Of a stretch of DNA of 58,616 nucleotides, positions 49,358 to 57,489 are shown one piece after another. The position numbers and the translations under genes are program-made. Position 1 is the first letter of the stretch. Every line of letters starts with the position of its first letter. The stretch is taken from the NCBI GenBank assembly GCA_964531735.1, contig CAZHGD010000025.1, positions 1 to 58,616 of the forward strand, given 5' to 3'. The notes under the pieces are model-generated. The model was given only the letters and a program-made list of their open reading frames with translations, was not told the origin of the DNA and made no database searches. This DNA is from CAZHGD01 sp964531735. Lineage in GTDB: Bacteria; Armatimonadota; UBA10988.

Positions 49358-51370
49358 ATGGACTGGCGCGAAGTCGCACCGGGAGTCTGGCAGACCACGA
49401 TCGGCACGCCGCACGCGGTGACGCCCTTGGCCATGGCCGGCGGCCAGCCACGCCTGGATGCTCTGGCCACACTGCCCGCCGTCGGCTTCCCGCTCGACGC
49501 CACGGCCATTGCCGCCGAGACCGTCGGACAGCGCCAGGTGGTGACCTTGCCCCTCGGCGACGACGAGCGCGTGTTCGGCCTCGGCCTGCAGTTCATGCGG
49601 CTGGAGCAGCGCGGCCGCACGCGCCACCTGCGGGTCAACAGCGATCCGCGGCAGGACACCGGCGAATCGCACGCGCCGCTGCCGCTCTACTTCAGCAGCC
49701 GCGGCTATGGCGTGCTGGTCAACACGGCCCGCATCGTCACCGCGCATCTGGCTTCCACCAACCGGCGCCGCACCCTGTCGCTGGCCACCATCAAGGACCG
49801 CGTGGCCGACGCCGACTGGCCGGCCACGCCACCATCGCCGCTGGTGGAGCTGACCTGGGCCGGCGAGGGCGCCGACCTGCTGGTGTTCGCCGGTCCCAGT
49901 CTGCTCGACGCGGTCCGCCGCCAAGTGCTCTATGTGGGGGGCGGCGTGCTCCCGCCGCGCTGGGGCCTCGGCTTCTGGCACCGCGTCAACATCAAGTACC
50001 GCGATGAGGAAGTGCTGGCCGAAGCCGCCGAGTTCCGTAAGCGCGGCTATCCTTGCGACGTCATTGGCCTTGAGCCCGGCTGGCATAGCTGCGCCTATCC
50101 GTGCAGCTTCGAATGGAGCGAAGAACGATTCCCCGACCCGACCCGGCTGATCGACGCCCTCGCCGCCGACGGCTTCCGCGTCAACCTCTGGGAGCACGGC
50201 TACGTCGCGCCGAAGGCCGCCTTGCACGCGCCGTTGCAGCCCTATGCCGGCTCGCACACGGTCTGGGGCGGGCTGGTGCCCGATCTGACCATGCCCGCGG
50301 CGGCCCAACTCCTGGCCGACCAGCACGACCGTGAGCACGTGGCGCGGGGGGTTTCGGGCTACAAGCTCGACGAGTGCGACGGCAGCGAACTGACCGGCTG
50401 CTCCTGGATGTTCCCGGCCCACGCCACCTTCCCCTCGGGCGTCGATGGCGAACAGATGCGCCAGGTGCTCGGCTTGCTGCTCCAGCGCATCACCAGCGAG
50501 GTGTTCCGCCGGCACGACCGCCGCACCTACGGCCTGGTGCGCGCCAGCGGGCCGGGGGCGTCGCCGCTGCCCTACGTGCTCTACTCCGACCTCTACGACC
50601 ACCGCGAGTTCGTGCGCGCCCTGTGCAACAGCAGCTTCTCGGGCCTGCTCTGGACACCCGAAGTGCGCACCGCGTCCAGTGCCGAGGACTGGGTGCGGCG
50701 GATGCAGGCGGTCATCTTCTCGCCGCTGGCCATGCTCAACGCCTGGTCGTCCTCCACCATGCCCTGGAGCTATCCCGAGGTGGCCGACCTCGTCCGCGAG
50801 ACGCTGAACCTGCGCATGGAGCTGTTGCCCTACTTCTACTCGGCGTTCGCGCGCTACTGGTCCGATGGCGTGCCGCCGTTCCGGGCCATGGCGCTGGAAC
50901 TGCCGCCGGATTCGCCGCACCTGGGCGTCGATGACCAGTGGCTGGCCGGCGACCATCTGTTGGTGGCGCCGCTGTTCGCCGGCCAGGCCGAGCGCGAGGT
51001 GGTGCTGCCGCCGGGCCGCTGGTTCGACTTCTACACCGGGCAACCCGCCGGCGGTAACGAGGTCATTCGCGTCTCGCCCGACCTGGCACGCATTCCGGTG
51101 TTCGTCCGCGACGGTGGCATCGTGACCACCATGCCCGCCTTGCCCAGCGCACCGCGCGCCGGGCAGCCGGTGCCGATCGTCGCGCGCTACTACGGCTCGG
51201 CGCCCGGCTCGTTCGGCTTGTTCGACGATGACGGCGAGACGCTGGCCTTCGAGCGCGGCGCCTACCGCTGGATCCGCCTGAGCGTCGACGCACGCGGCAA
51301 CAAGCGCGTCACCGATCACAGTCCAGCCACCTCCAGCTACTCGACCATCATCTGGCAGAAGGTGGGCTGA
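49358..51370 (+). CDS. GH31-family glycoside hydrolase (alpha-glucosidase/alpha-xylosidase-like)
   Basis: 670 residues. The N-terminal beta-sandwich (FGLGLQFMRLEQRGRTRHL; PLPLYFSSRGYGVLVN) is followed by a (beta/alpha)8 barrel with PPRWGLGFWHRVNIKYRDEEV. The nucleophile region is GVSGYKLDECDGSELTG (Asp of K-L-D). The acid/base Asp probably lies in YVLYSDLYDHREF. DQWLAGDHLLVAPLFAGQAEREVVLPPG is typical of the C-terminal sheet. It probably cleaves an alpha-glucoside, alpha-xyloside or related glycan in the cytoplasm (no signal peptide). ATG 49358 has GGAGGAG. The sialidase-like gene follows 19 bases downstream. Confidence 0.92.
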   Translation: MDWREVAPGVWQTTIGTPHAVTPLAMAGGQPRLDALATLPAVGFPLDATAIAAETVGQRQVVTLPLGDDERVFGLGLQFMRLEQRGRTRHLRVNSDPRQDTGESHAPLPLYFSSRGYGVLVNTARIVTAHLASTNRRRTLSLATIKDRVADADWPATPPSPLVELTWAGEGADLLVFAGPSLLDAVRRQVLYVGGGVLPPRWGLGFWHRVNIKYRDEEVLAEAAEFRKRGYPCDVIGLEPGWHSCAYPCSFEWSEERFPDPTRLIDALAADGFRVNLWEHGYVAPKAALHAPLQPYAGSHTVWGGLVPDLTMPAAAQLLADQHDREHVARGVSGYKLDECDGSELTGCSWMFPAHATFPSGVDGEQMRQVLGLLLQRITSEVFRRHDRRTYGLVRASGPGASPLPYVLYSDLYDHREFVRALCNSSFSGLLWTPEVRTASSAEDWVRRMQAVIFSPLAMLNAWSSSTMPWSYPEVADLVRETLNLRMELLPYFYSAFARYWSDGVPPFRAMALELPPDSPHLGVDDQWLAGDHLLVAPLFAGQAEREVVLPPGRWFDFYTGQPAGGNEVIRVSPDLARIPVFVRDGGIVTTMPALPSAPRAGQPVPIVARYYGSAPGSFGLFDDDGETLAFERGAYRWIRLSVDARGNKRVTDHSPATSSYSTIIWQKVG

Positions 51371-51389
51371 GCCCGCCCAGGAGCTCGCG

Positions 51390-52493
51390 ATGATCTGCAA
51401 CCACGCGGTGATCACCGATGGCCAGCCGACCGCGCTGCCGCACCTGCAACGGCCAGCCGTGGAGGTGGTTCGGCTGTACGAGCCGGTCAGCGAATGGACC
51501 TACTCGCACCACGCCCACCTCATCTGGTTCGCCGGCCGGTTCCACGCCATCTGGTCGAACGGCGAGCACGGCGAGGACCTACCGCGCCAGCGCGTGCTCT
51601 GGTGCTCCTCGGCCAACTTCACCGACTGGACGCAACCGACCGTGCTGATGACCCCATCGGTCGGGCCCGACGGCGGTGACCGCGTGCTGACGGCCGCGGG
51701 CTTCCACCAGTACCAGGGCACGCTGGTGGCCTATGCCTCCGACTACGGTCCACAGAAGGAGACCACCAAGCTGCTGGCCCGCACCACCACCGACGGCGAA
51801 CACTGGACCGAGCCGCGCGACCTGGGCGTGCCGATCTGTCCGAACCACGGACCGCAGGCGACCGCCTCGGGCCGGCTGATCATCGCGGGCAACATCGCCT
51901 TTCCGTACAGCGACGACCCGACCGGCCTCGGCCGCTGGACCATGACCGGCATCTACCCGGCGTCGATGGCCGACACGAAGGACGACCCGGCAGCCTTCTG
52001 GCCGGTCTGGCAGCGGCAGGGCTGGCCATCGGCGATGTGCGAGGGCTCGTGCTACCAGACCGCTGACGGCGTGCTGCACATGCTGCTGCGCAGTACCGGC
52101 GAGCACCGCAGCCTGTGGTGCTGGCTGACCGAGAGCCACGACGACGGTCTGACCTGGTCGGCGCCGACGGAGACGCGCTTCAGCAACCTCGACGCCAAGT
52201 TCCATCTCGGCCGGCTGCCTGGCGGGCGCTTCTACTGGGTCGGCAACCCGCTCTGGGGCAACCGCTTCCCGCTGGTGCTCAGCACTTCGGCCGACGGTCA
52301 GGACTTCGACCGGCACTACGTCATCGGTGAGACGCACTACCGGATGCAGGACACCACCGGCCGCTGGAAAGGCGGCGAGTATGGCTATCCGCACACGCTG
52401 CTGCACGACGGTTGGCTGTACACGATCGTCTCGCGCCAGAAGGAGGCGGTGGAGGTGCTGCGGGTGCGCCTGGCCGACCTGACGGCGCCGTAG
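51390..52493 (+). CDS. Sialidase/BNR-repeat-like beta-propeller protein
   Basis: 367 residues with propeller-type repeats: Asp-box-like TTDGEHWTEP and SHDDGLTWSAP, plus RVLWCSSANFTDWTQPTVL. Such proteins are annotated as exo-alpha-sialidase-like, but other glycosidases and lyases share the fold. No signal peptide is visible. ATG 51390 has AGGAG 8 bases upstream. It is 19 bases after the GH31 gene, so a joint role in degradation of a particular glycan is likely. Confidence 0.82.
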   Translation: MICNHAVITDGQPTALPHLQRPAVEVVRLYEPVSEWTYSHHAHLIWFAGRFHAIWSNGEHGEDLPRQRVLWCSSANFTDWTQPTVLMTPSVGPDGGDRVLTAAGFHQYQGTLVAYASDYGPQKETTKLLARTTTDGEHWTEPRDLGVPICPNHGPQATASGRLIIAGNIAFPYSDDPTGLGRWTMTGIYPASMADTKDDPAAFWPVWQRQGWPSAMCEGSCYQTADGVLHMLLRSTGEHRSLWCWLTESHDDGLTWSAPTETRFSNLDAKFHLGRLPGGRFYWVGNPLWGNRFPLVLSTSADGQDFDRHYVIGETHYRMQDTTGRWKGGEYGYPHTLLHDGWLYTIVSRQKEAVEVLRVRLADLTAP

Positions 52494-52558
52494 CACGGAG
52501 GCAACCGCCCAGCGGCGGCCCGCGCTTGGCCCCATTCGGCCCGTTCGTCAGCGCCGGC

Positions 52559-53797
52559 CTACGGCCGCGCACGCGGCTCCTCGCGCTGGGCGCCCTCGGC
52601 GGCGGGCGGCGCGAACGGTGGCCGGGCGCATAGGTAGCGGGCCAGTTCATCGGCCACCTTGACCGCGCCGGCTTCGTTGAAGTGGCAGTCGTCGTAGAAG
52701 TGGCCCAGGTCCTTCGGGATCAGCGCGGCCAGATCGAGGCACTCGGCGCCCTCTTCGGTGCAGACGCGGCGAATGAGGTCGTTGTACCGCGCCATGCCGT
52801 CGGTGAGCGCCTCGGCGCTGTAGCACTCGGTGGCCAGGAACGGATCGCGGCCGAGCTCGGCAAACCGGAGCTGGTACTTCTCCTGGTCCGCCATGCCGAC
52901 GCGCCAGAGCGTCGGCTGGGTCAGGAACACGCTCCGGACGTGCTGCTCGCGGCCCTGCCGGATCAGGTACCGCAGGTTGCGTGCGAACTCGTCCAGAGAC
53001 GAAGTCAGGTCGGGCATCGCCTGGCGCGCCGTCATCACGGTGCGACGCCGCTCCTGCAGGATGGCCAGTTGCGTGCCGTAGTCCAGCCGGCTCATGGGTG
53101 CCAGCCCGTCCTGGACGGTGAGCTGGTGCCAGGTGGCCTTGGCCCGCCGGCCGAGCCGCCAGGTGTTGGTCCGCTTGAACCAGGGCAGGCCCGCGCGTCG
53201 GCCCGGGTACTCCTGGAAGGCCAGTTCGAGACTCGGCGCGTCGGTCAGAATCTGCTCGGGCTGCAGCGGCCGGTAGTCGGTATCGGCGCCCAGGCGGTAC
53301 ATCAGGTCGTTGAAGCCGAGCAGGTGCAGCACGGCGTCGCAACGGGGCAGCCGCGGCAGCACGTAGCGCATGGCCAGGATATGCTGCCGGGAGTTGCCGC
53401 CGGGCATTCCGGCGCCGCCGACCCAGGCGTGCCGCGCCGGATCGGCGGTGCGCAGCCGGTCCTGCAGCAGGTGCGGCCAGGCCTCGTTGGTGTCCAGCAC
53501 CAGGCACTCGGTGGTGCTCCCGCCCACGCAGACGATGCGGTAACCGTCGGCGGCGTCGCACGGGTCCGCCCGCAGACCGTCAGCGGTGAACTGGAGCCGC
53601 GCCGTCCCGCGCACACCGGGGAGCACGCCGTCGCCGGGCTCGGATTTCCAGCTCTGGCCGGGCGGCTTGATGTAGTAGCCCACCGGAGGCAGCAGCCGCG
53701 GCGCCAGGACCCACTCGCCCAACGCCAACCCGAGGGCGAGACCACCCAGCATCAGCCAGCAGCCAGCGGCGCGACGGGACCGTTCGCCAACGGACAC
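52559..53797 (-). CDS. Membrane-anchored SGNH hydrolase-like protein
   Basis: 412 residues. An N-terminal membrane anchor (GCWLMLGGLALGLALGEWVLAP, about 12-33) precedes an SGNH/GDSL-like core with RIVCVGGSTTECLVLDTNEAW (Ser nucleophile in G-G-S-T-T), LHLLGFNDLMYRLG (Asn block) and GHFYDDCHFNEAGAVKVADELARYL (Asp and His). Similar proteins are found in O-acetyl transfer or esterase systems for exopolysaccharides. The start is GTG 53797, with AGGAG upstream. It is isolated, next to the repeat array. Confidence 0.85.
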   Translation of the reverse strand: MSVGERSRRAAGCWLMLGGLALGLALGEWVLAPRLLPPVGYYIKPPGQSWKSEPGDGVLPGVRGTARLQFTADGLRADPCDAADGYRIVCVGGSTTECLVLDTNEAWPHLLQDRLRTADPARHAWVGGAGMPGGNSRQHILAMRYVLPRLPRCDAVLHLLGFNDLMYRLGADTDYRPLQPEQILTDAPSLELAFQEYPGRRAGLPWFKRTNTWRLGRRAKATWHQLTVQDGLAPMSRLDYGTQLAILQERRRTVMTARQAMPDLTSSLDEFARNLRYLIRQGREQHVRSVFLTQPTLWRVGMADQEKYQLRFAELGRDPFLATECYSAEALTDGMARYNDLIRRVCTEEGAECLDLAALIPKDLGHFYDDCHFNEAGAVKVADELARYLCARPPFAPPAAEGAQREEPRARP

Positions 53798-53969
53798 GGC
53801 CAGCTCCTATCACAGCGATTGCCTGAACGGGCCGCAGGAGTCTACCACACCGGCAGGCGTCATCGGCCACAGGGCTCGGGCAGTCAGGCTGGCTGGTTCG
53901 GCCACGCCATCCACGCCTGGGCGCGATCCGGCGAACACCATAACCCGGTGACATGATACTCCATAACCC

Positions 53970-54057
53970 GGTGACATGATACTAGTTTTGAGGGCCGACC
54001 AGTGCCGTAGCCGGCCGGCGAAGATAAAGCGACGCTCGAAACTAGTATCATGTCACC
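53970..54057. mobile_element. 88-base mini-element 1 with 20-base terminal inverted repeats
   Basis: Left end GGTGACATGATACTAGTTTT and right end GAAACTAGTATCATGTCACC are inverted repeats (19 of 20), with a 48-base spacer between. Element 2 (54191-54278) has the same length. No transposase is present, so it would be a non-autonomous MITE-like element or a remnant of transposon ends. Confidence 0.6.
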
Positions 54058-54190
54058 GAGTTTCCCGAAACTAGTATCATGTCACCAGGTTGTTCTCGAA
54101 ACTAGTATCATGTCACCGGGTTGTTCCTGTCACCGGGTTGTTCCGAGTTTCCATCCACACCCGGGCGGGACCCGGCGCACACCATACGCC

Positions 54191-54278
54191 GGTGACATGA
54201 TACTAGTTTCGAAGGCCGGCCGGTGCCCTGGACGAACGGCGAAGACGAAGTGGCGATCGAAACTAGTATCATGTCACC
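54191..54278. mobile_element. 88-base mini-element 2 with perfect 20-base terminal inverted repeats
   Basis: Ends GGTGACATGATACTAGTTTC and its exact complement, with a 48-base spacer related to that of element 1 (both carry CGGCGAAGA). Many spacer differences between the two copies fall every third base in one frame, as in diverging coding sequence. Confidence 0.6.
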
Positions 54279-54486
54279 GGGTTGTTCCTGTCACCGGGTT
54301 GTTCCGAAACTAGTATCATGTCGCCGGGTTGTTCAGGGCACGGCCAGTTCGTTGCGCTTGAGCCATACCACTGCACCCCGCCGGACAGACGGGCCAATGC
54401 GCGCCATCAGCCCATTCGCCAGTGCAGCACGACGCGTCACTCTGCCCACGGCGGGCCGCCACGATGCCTGTCCGCGTCACGGCCGA

Positions 54487-55449
54487 CTAGCTTGTACGCT
54501 CCATCGCCCCGACCAGGTCGTCCACGTCGAACACGAAGCCCCAGGCCACCGCCACGCGCCACAAGCCCTCTTCCTTGTGCAGTTCGCGCGCCGCGCTCTC
54601 TTTGTTCTCCACCGCCGTGGTCGCCTGGCGGATGGCCGAGCACATGAAGCCGCGGCCCGCCATGTCGTGCATGCCACCGGGGCTCATCACCAGGCACCAG
54701 TTGATCGCGAAGCCGCAGTAGATCAGGTGGTTGATGCCCGCCTCGCGGCAGAGCGCGAAGAGCTGATGGCCGTTCTCGGCCACCCCTTCGTTGCCCACCG
54801 GTACGGCTTCCTTGGGGAAGCCGAGGCGCGCGCTACCGCGCTGCACATCGGCCGCGTTGTGCGGGCCGACGAAGACGTGCTCGGAACGGAACGCCTGCAG
54901 CTTCTGCAAGCTCGCGTCGGCGGCCACGCGCTCGGGCGGCGGCGGTGGCGGGCCGGCCAGCTTCACCGCGCGTTGGTAGCCCGGGCAACTGTGGCCATAG
55001 GCGCCGCCGATGACGTGCAGGACCGGCACGCCCGCGGCCCGGGCCGCGCCGAGCAGCTTCGGAAAGACGACGCGGCAGATCTCGTGCGAGCGCGGTATGT
55101 ACTCGACACTGCGCCACCAGCCGGGATACTCGGCCAACGTGCCGCAGTCCCAGGCGTGCATGACCACCAGCCCCGTGTGCGCGCGATCGAGCTCGATGTC
55201 GGCCGTCTGCCAGCCGCCGTAGCCCTCGCCCGGGACCGAACGGGTGTAGTCGGCGTCGAATTGCTGGTAGTAGCTCGCCTTCACCTTCATGCTGCTGCCC
55301 TTTCCGCCGGCAGCGGGCGCTGCCGACACCGGCATGGCCGCCGCTATCAGGCCGGCGGTGGTCGTTGCCACGAACTCGCGGCGCGACAGGTTGCCGCCGC
55401 TCACTTGGCCACCGGACCGGGCGCCACACCCGTCCGAGGCCGAGTTCAT
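54487..55449 (-). CDS. Tat-exported isochorismatase-like cysteine hydrolase
   Basis: 320 residues. The N-terminus has a twin-arginine signal (LSRREFVATTTAGLIAAAMPVSA). The body matches the isochorismatase-like hydrolase fold: TGLVVMHAWDCGTL (acidic first strand), LGAARAAGVPVLHVIGG, and LCREAGINHLIYCGFAINWCLVMSPGGMHDM, where the Cys of N-W-C is the likely nucleophile. ATG 55449 overlaps the previous stop (ATGA). Role: amidase or hydrolase on a small substrate outside the cytoplasm. It is the last gene of the nurA-cysS run. Confidence 0.75.
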   Translation of the reverse strand: MNSASDGCGARSGGQVSGGNLSRREFVATTTAGLIAAAMPVSAAPAAGGKGSSMKVKASYYQQFDADYTRSVPGEGYGGWQTADIELDRAHTGLVVMHAWDCGTLAEYPGWWRSVEYIPRSHEICRVVFPKLLGAARAAGVPVLHVIGGAYGHSCPGYQRAVKLAGPPPPPPERVAADASLQKLQAFRSEHVFVGPHNAADVQRGSARLGFPKEAVPVGNEGVAENGHQLFALCREAGINHLIYCGFAINWCLVMSPGGMHDMAGRGFMCSAIRQATTAVENKESAARELHKEEGLWRVAVAWGFVFDVDDLVGAMERTS

Positions 55450-56012
55450 GGCGCCACTCGCCGCAGCATCGCCTTCAGACGGTCGTAGTCGTCGCCCAGC
55501 AGGCGGGCCAACTGCTGCCCGGTCGCCACCAGATAGGCCCGGTCGTCACCGCGCACCGCCAGGCTGGCGCGCACCGCCGCGGCCAGGAAGTCGTCGCTCA
55601 GGCCCGCCGCCGACAACGTTCGCAGGTACTGTCCATCGGCAGTGATGGCCAGGATGTCGGCGGGCTGGGCCGGGTGGACGAACCGGTGCAGCCGCGGCGG
55701 ACGTGGCGGGAGGATGGGGCGCCAGCGCAGGCCATCGTCGTAGCCGACGAGCCAGGCGTCGAACTCGGTCGACAGCAGTTCGCGCAGTTGCGGCTGCTGC
55801 CGGTAGAGGTCCTCTTCGCTGAGCCCATAGGCCAGCGGCCGGCGGTTGCCCTCCACACTGCCGGCCCGCACCTCGGAGACCACGGCCACGGCGCGCCCGT
55901 CCGGCGTGTCGACCATCACGAAGCCACCGTACTCCGGCGCGCGGTCCTCATCGGGACACTGCGCGGTGAACCGCATCGTGCTGCTGGCGATCACCTCACC
56001 GACGTGGCTCAT
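55446..56012 (-). CDS. HAS-barrel domain protein (HerA-associated type)
   Basis: 188 residues. The N-terminus HVGEVIASSTMRFTAQCP with EYGGFVMVDTPDGRAVAVVSEV is the small six-stranded HAS barrel found at the N-terminus of HerA/VirB4-like ATPases. The ATPase domain is absent; the C-terminal ~90 residues are helical (DFLAAAVRASLAVRGDDRAYL). With nurA two genes upstream it probably belongs to the HerA-NurA DNA end-processing system. ATG 56012 overlaps the cysS stop (ATGA). Confidence 0.82.
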   Translation of the reverse strand: MSHVGEVIASSTMRFTAQCPDEDRAPEYGGFVMVDTPDGRAVAVVSEVRAGSVEGNRRPLAYGLSEEDLYRQQPQLRELLSTEFDAWLVGYDDGLRWRPILPPRPPRLHRFVHPAQPADILAITADGQYLRTLSAAGLSDDFLAAAVRASLAVRGDDRAYLVATGQQLARLLGDDYDRLKAMLRRVAP

Positions 56013-57484
56013 GTCTCGATTCGGTACGTCGTGCCCTCGGGCCGGTCCTCCAGCATCACGCCCACGGCGGCCAGCCGGTCGCGGATCTGGTCGCCCAGCG
56101 CGAAGTTCTTCTGCTTGCGCGCGTCGGCCCGCAACTCGATCAGCAGGCTCGCCAGCGTGTCCTCCAGGCCGGCGTTGCCGCCGCTGAACTGCTCCGGCAC
56201 CAGGCCCAGCACCTGCCCGCCGAGCTCGCGGTAGAGCGTGTCGATCGCCTGCAGATCGGCTTTGGCCAGCGCCTGGCCGCTGTTCAGCCAGGCATTCACC
56301 TCGCGGGTCAGGTCGAACAGCGCGGCTATGGCCTGCGGGCTGTTGAAGTCGTCGTCCATGGCTGCGGTGAACCGCTCGCGGACCGCCGCCAGGTCGAGGC
56401 CGCAGGCGGCCCCGTCACCGGCGCTCGCCAGCGCCCGGCGCACCGCCTGGACCGCGGTGTGCAGCCGCTTCAGTCCGGCTTCAGCCGCCTCCAGGCCGTC
56501 GACCGTGAAGTCGAGGTCGCTGCGGTAGTGCGAGTTGAGCACGTACATGCGCAGGACCAGCGGGTCGTACTTGCGGCCGAGCAGCGAGTGCGTGTCCCAG
56601 TCGGGGTCGATGACGTCCTTGATCAGGACGAAGTTGCCCTTCGACTTGCCCATTTTCTCGCCGCCGACGGTGATCATGTGGTTGTGCAGCCAGTAGCGCA
56701 CGTAGGTCTGGCCGTTGGCGCCTTCGCTCTGGGCGATCTCGCACTCGTGGTGCGGGAACTGGTTCTCCAGGCCGCCGCCGTGGATGTCGAGGGTACTGCC
56801 CAGGTACTTCATCGACATGGCACTGCACTCGAGGTGCCAGCCAGGAAAGCCGGCGCCCCACGGGCTCGGCCACTGCATGATGTGCCCGGACTCCGCCTTC
56901 TTCCACAGCGCGAAGTCACGCGGATCCTGCTTCTCGTCCACCACGGCCACGCGCGCGCCGGCCTGCACCTCCTCCAGCACGCGGCCGGAGAGCTTGCCGT
57001 AGCCCTTGAACTTGGCCACGCTGAAGTAGACGCTGCCGTTCGCCTCGTAGGCCAGCCCCTTCTCGATCAGCCTCTCGCAGAGCGCGATCTGCTCGGGGAT
57101 GTGGCCGGTGGCGTGTGGCCGTATGTCCGCCGGGAGTACGTTCAGCCGGGTCATGTCGTCCAGGTAGCTGCGCTCGTAGAGCTCGGCCACGGCCATGGGA
57201 TGCAGACAGCGGCGGCGAGCTTCGGCGATGATCTTGTCCTCGCCCTCGTCAGCGTCATCGGTCAGGTGGCCCACGTCGGTGATGTTCTGGACGTAGGTCA
57301 CCTCCAAGCCGCTGTAGCGCAGCCAGCGGGCCATCAGGTCGAAGCTGACGTAGCTCTTGGCGTGGCCGATGTGCGAGTGGCCGTAGACCGTCGGGCCACA
57401 GACGTACATCCGCACCCGGCCGGGCACCAGTGGCACGAACTCCTCGAGTTGTCGCGTCAGCGTGTTGTACACGTGCAGAGCCAT
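56009..57484 (-). CDS. cysS: Cysteinyl-tRNA synthetase
   Basis: 491 residues, normal for CysRS. The class I HIGH motif is YVCGPTVYGHSHIGHAKSYVSFD; the zinc-binding Cys/His set includes this Cys, then WHLECSAMS and HHECE. The KMSKS loop reads GEKMGKSKGNFV. The DALR/anticodon-binding C-terminus (DDDFNSPQAIAALFDLTREV; ADARKQKNFALGDQIRDRLAAVGV) is present. Role: charges tRNA-Cys in the cytoplasm. ATG 57484 is 5 bases after the nurA stop and overlaps the next gene. A longer frame upstream is part of nurA's other frame and is rejected. Confidence 0.98.
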   Translation of the reverse strand: MALHVYNTLTRQLEEFVPLVPGRVRMYVCGPTVYGHSHIGHAKSYVSFDLMARWLRYSGLEVTYVQNITDVGHLTDDADEGEDKIIAEARRRCLHPMAVAELYERSYLDDMTRLNVLPADIRPHATGHIPEQIALCERLIEKGLAYEANGSVYFSVAKFKGYGKLSGRVLEEVQAGARVAVVDEKQDPRDFALWKKAESGHIMQWPSPWGAGFPGWHLECSAMSMKYLGSTLDIHGGGLENQFPHHECEIAQSEGANGQTYVRYWLHNHMITVGGEKMGKSKGNFVLIKDVIDPDWDTHSLLGRKYDPLVLRMYVLNSHYRSDLDFTVDGLEAAEAGLKRLHTAVQAVRRALASAGDGAACGLDLAAVRERFTAAMDDDFNSPQAIAALFDLTREVNAWLNSGQALAKADLQAIDTLYRELGGQVLGLVPEQFSGGNAGLEDTLASLLIELRADARKQKNFALGDQIRDRLAAVGVMLEDRPEGTTYRIET

Positions 57485-57489
57485 CGTCC

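Larger units (their letters stand above)
53908..54325. repeat. Repeat array: at least eight copies of a 20-base motif in two orientations
   Basis: The motif GAAACTAGTATCATGTCACC occurs forward at 54038, 54067, 54098, 54259 and 54306 (last copy one mismatch) and reversed at 53947 (partial), 53970 and 54191. A 23-base unit is tandemly duplicated at 53938-53960/53961-53983. Whole units of about 150 and 127 bases (53908-54057 and 54152-54278) are recognisable duplicates that differ mainly by that 23-base duplication. No gene lies in 53798-54486. Confidence 0.9.

Noticed and set aside
53938..54325. CRISPR array
   Set aside because: Repeats are of mixed orientation, spacers differ in length, interiors of two units are related to each other, and no cas genes are nearby.
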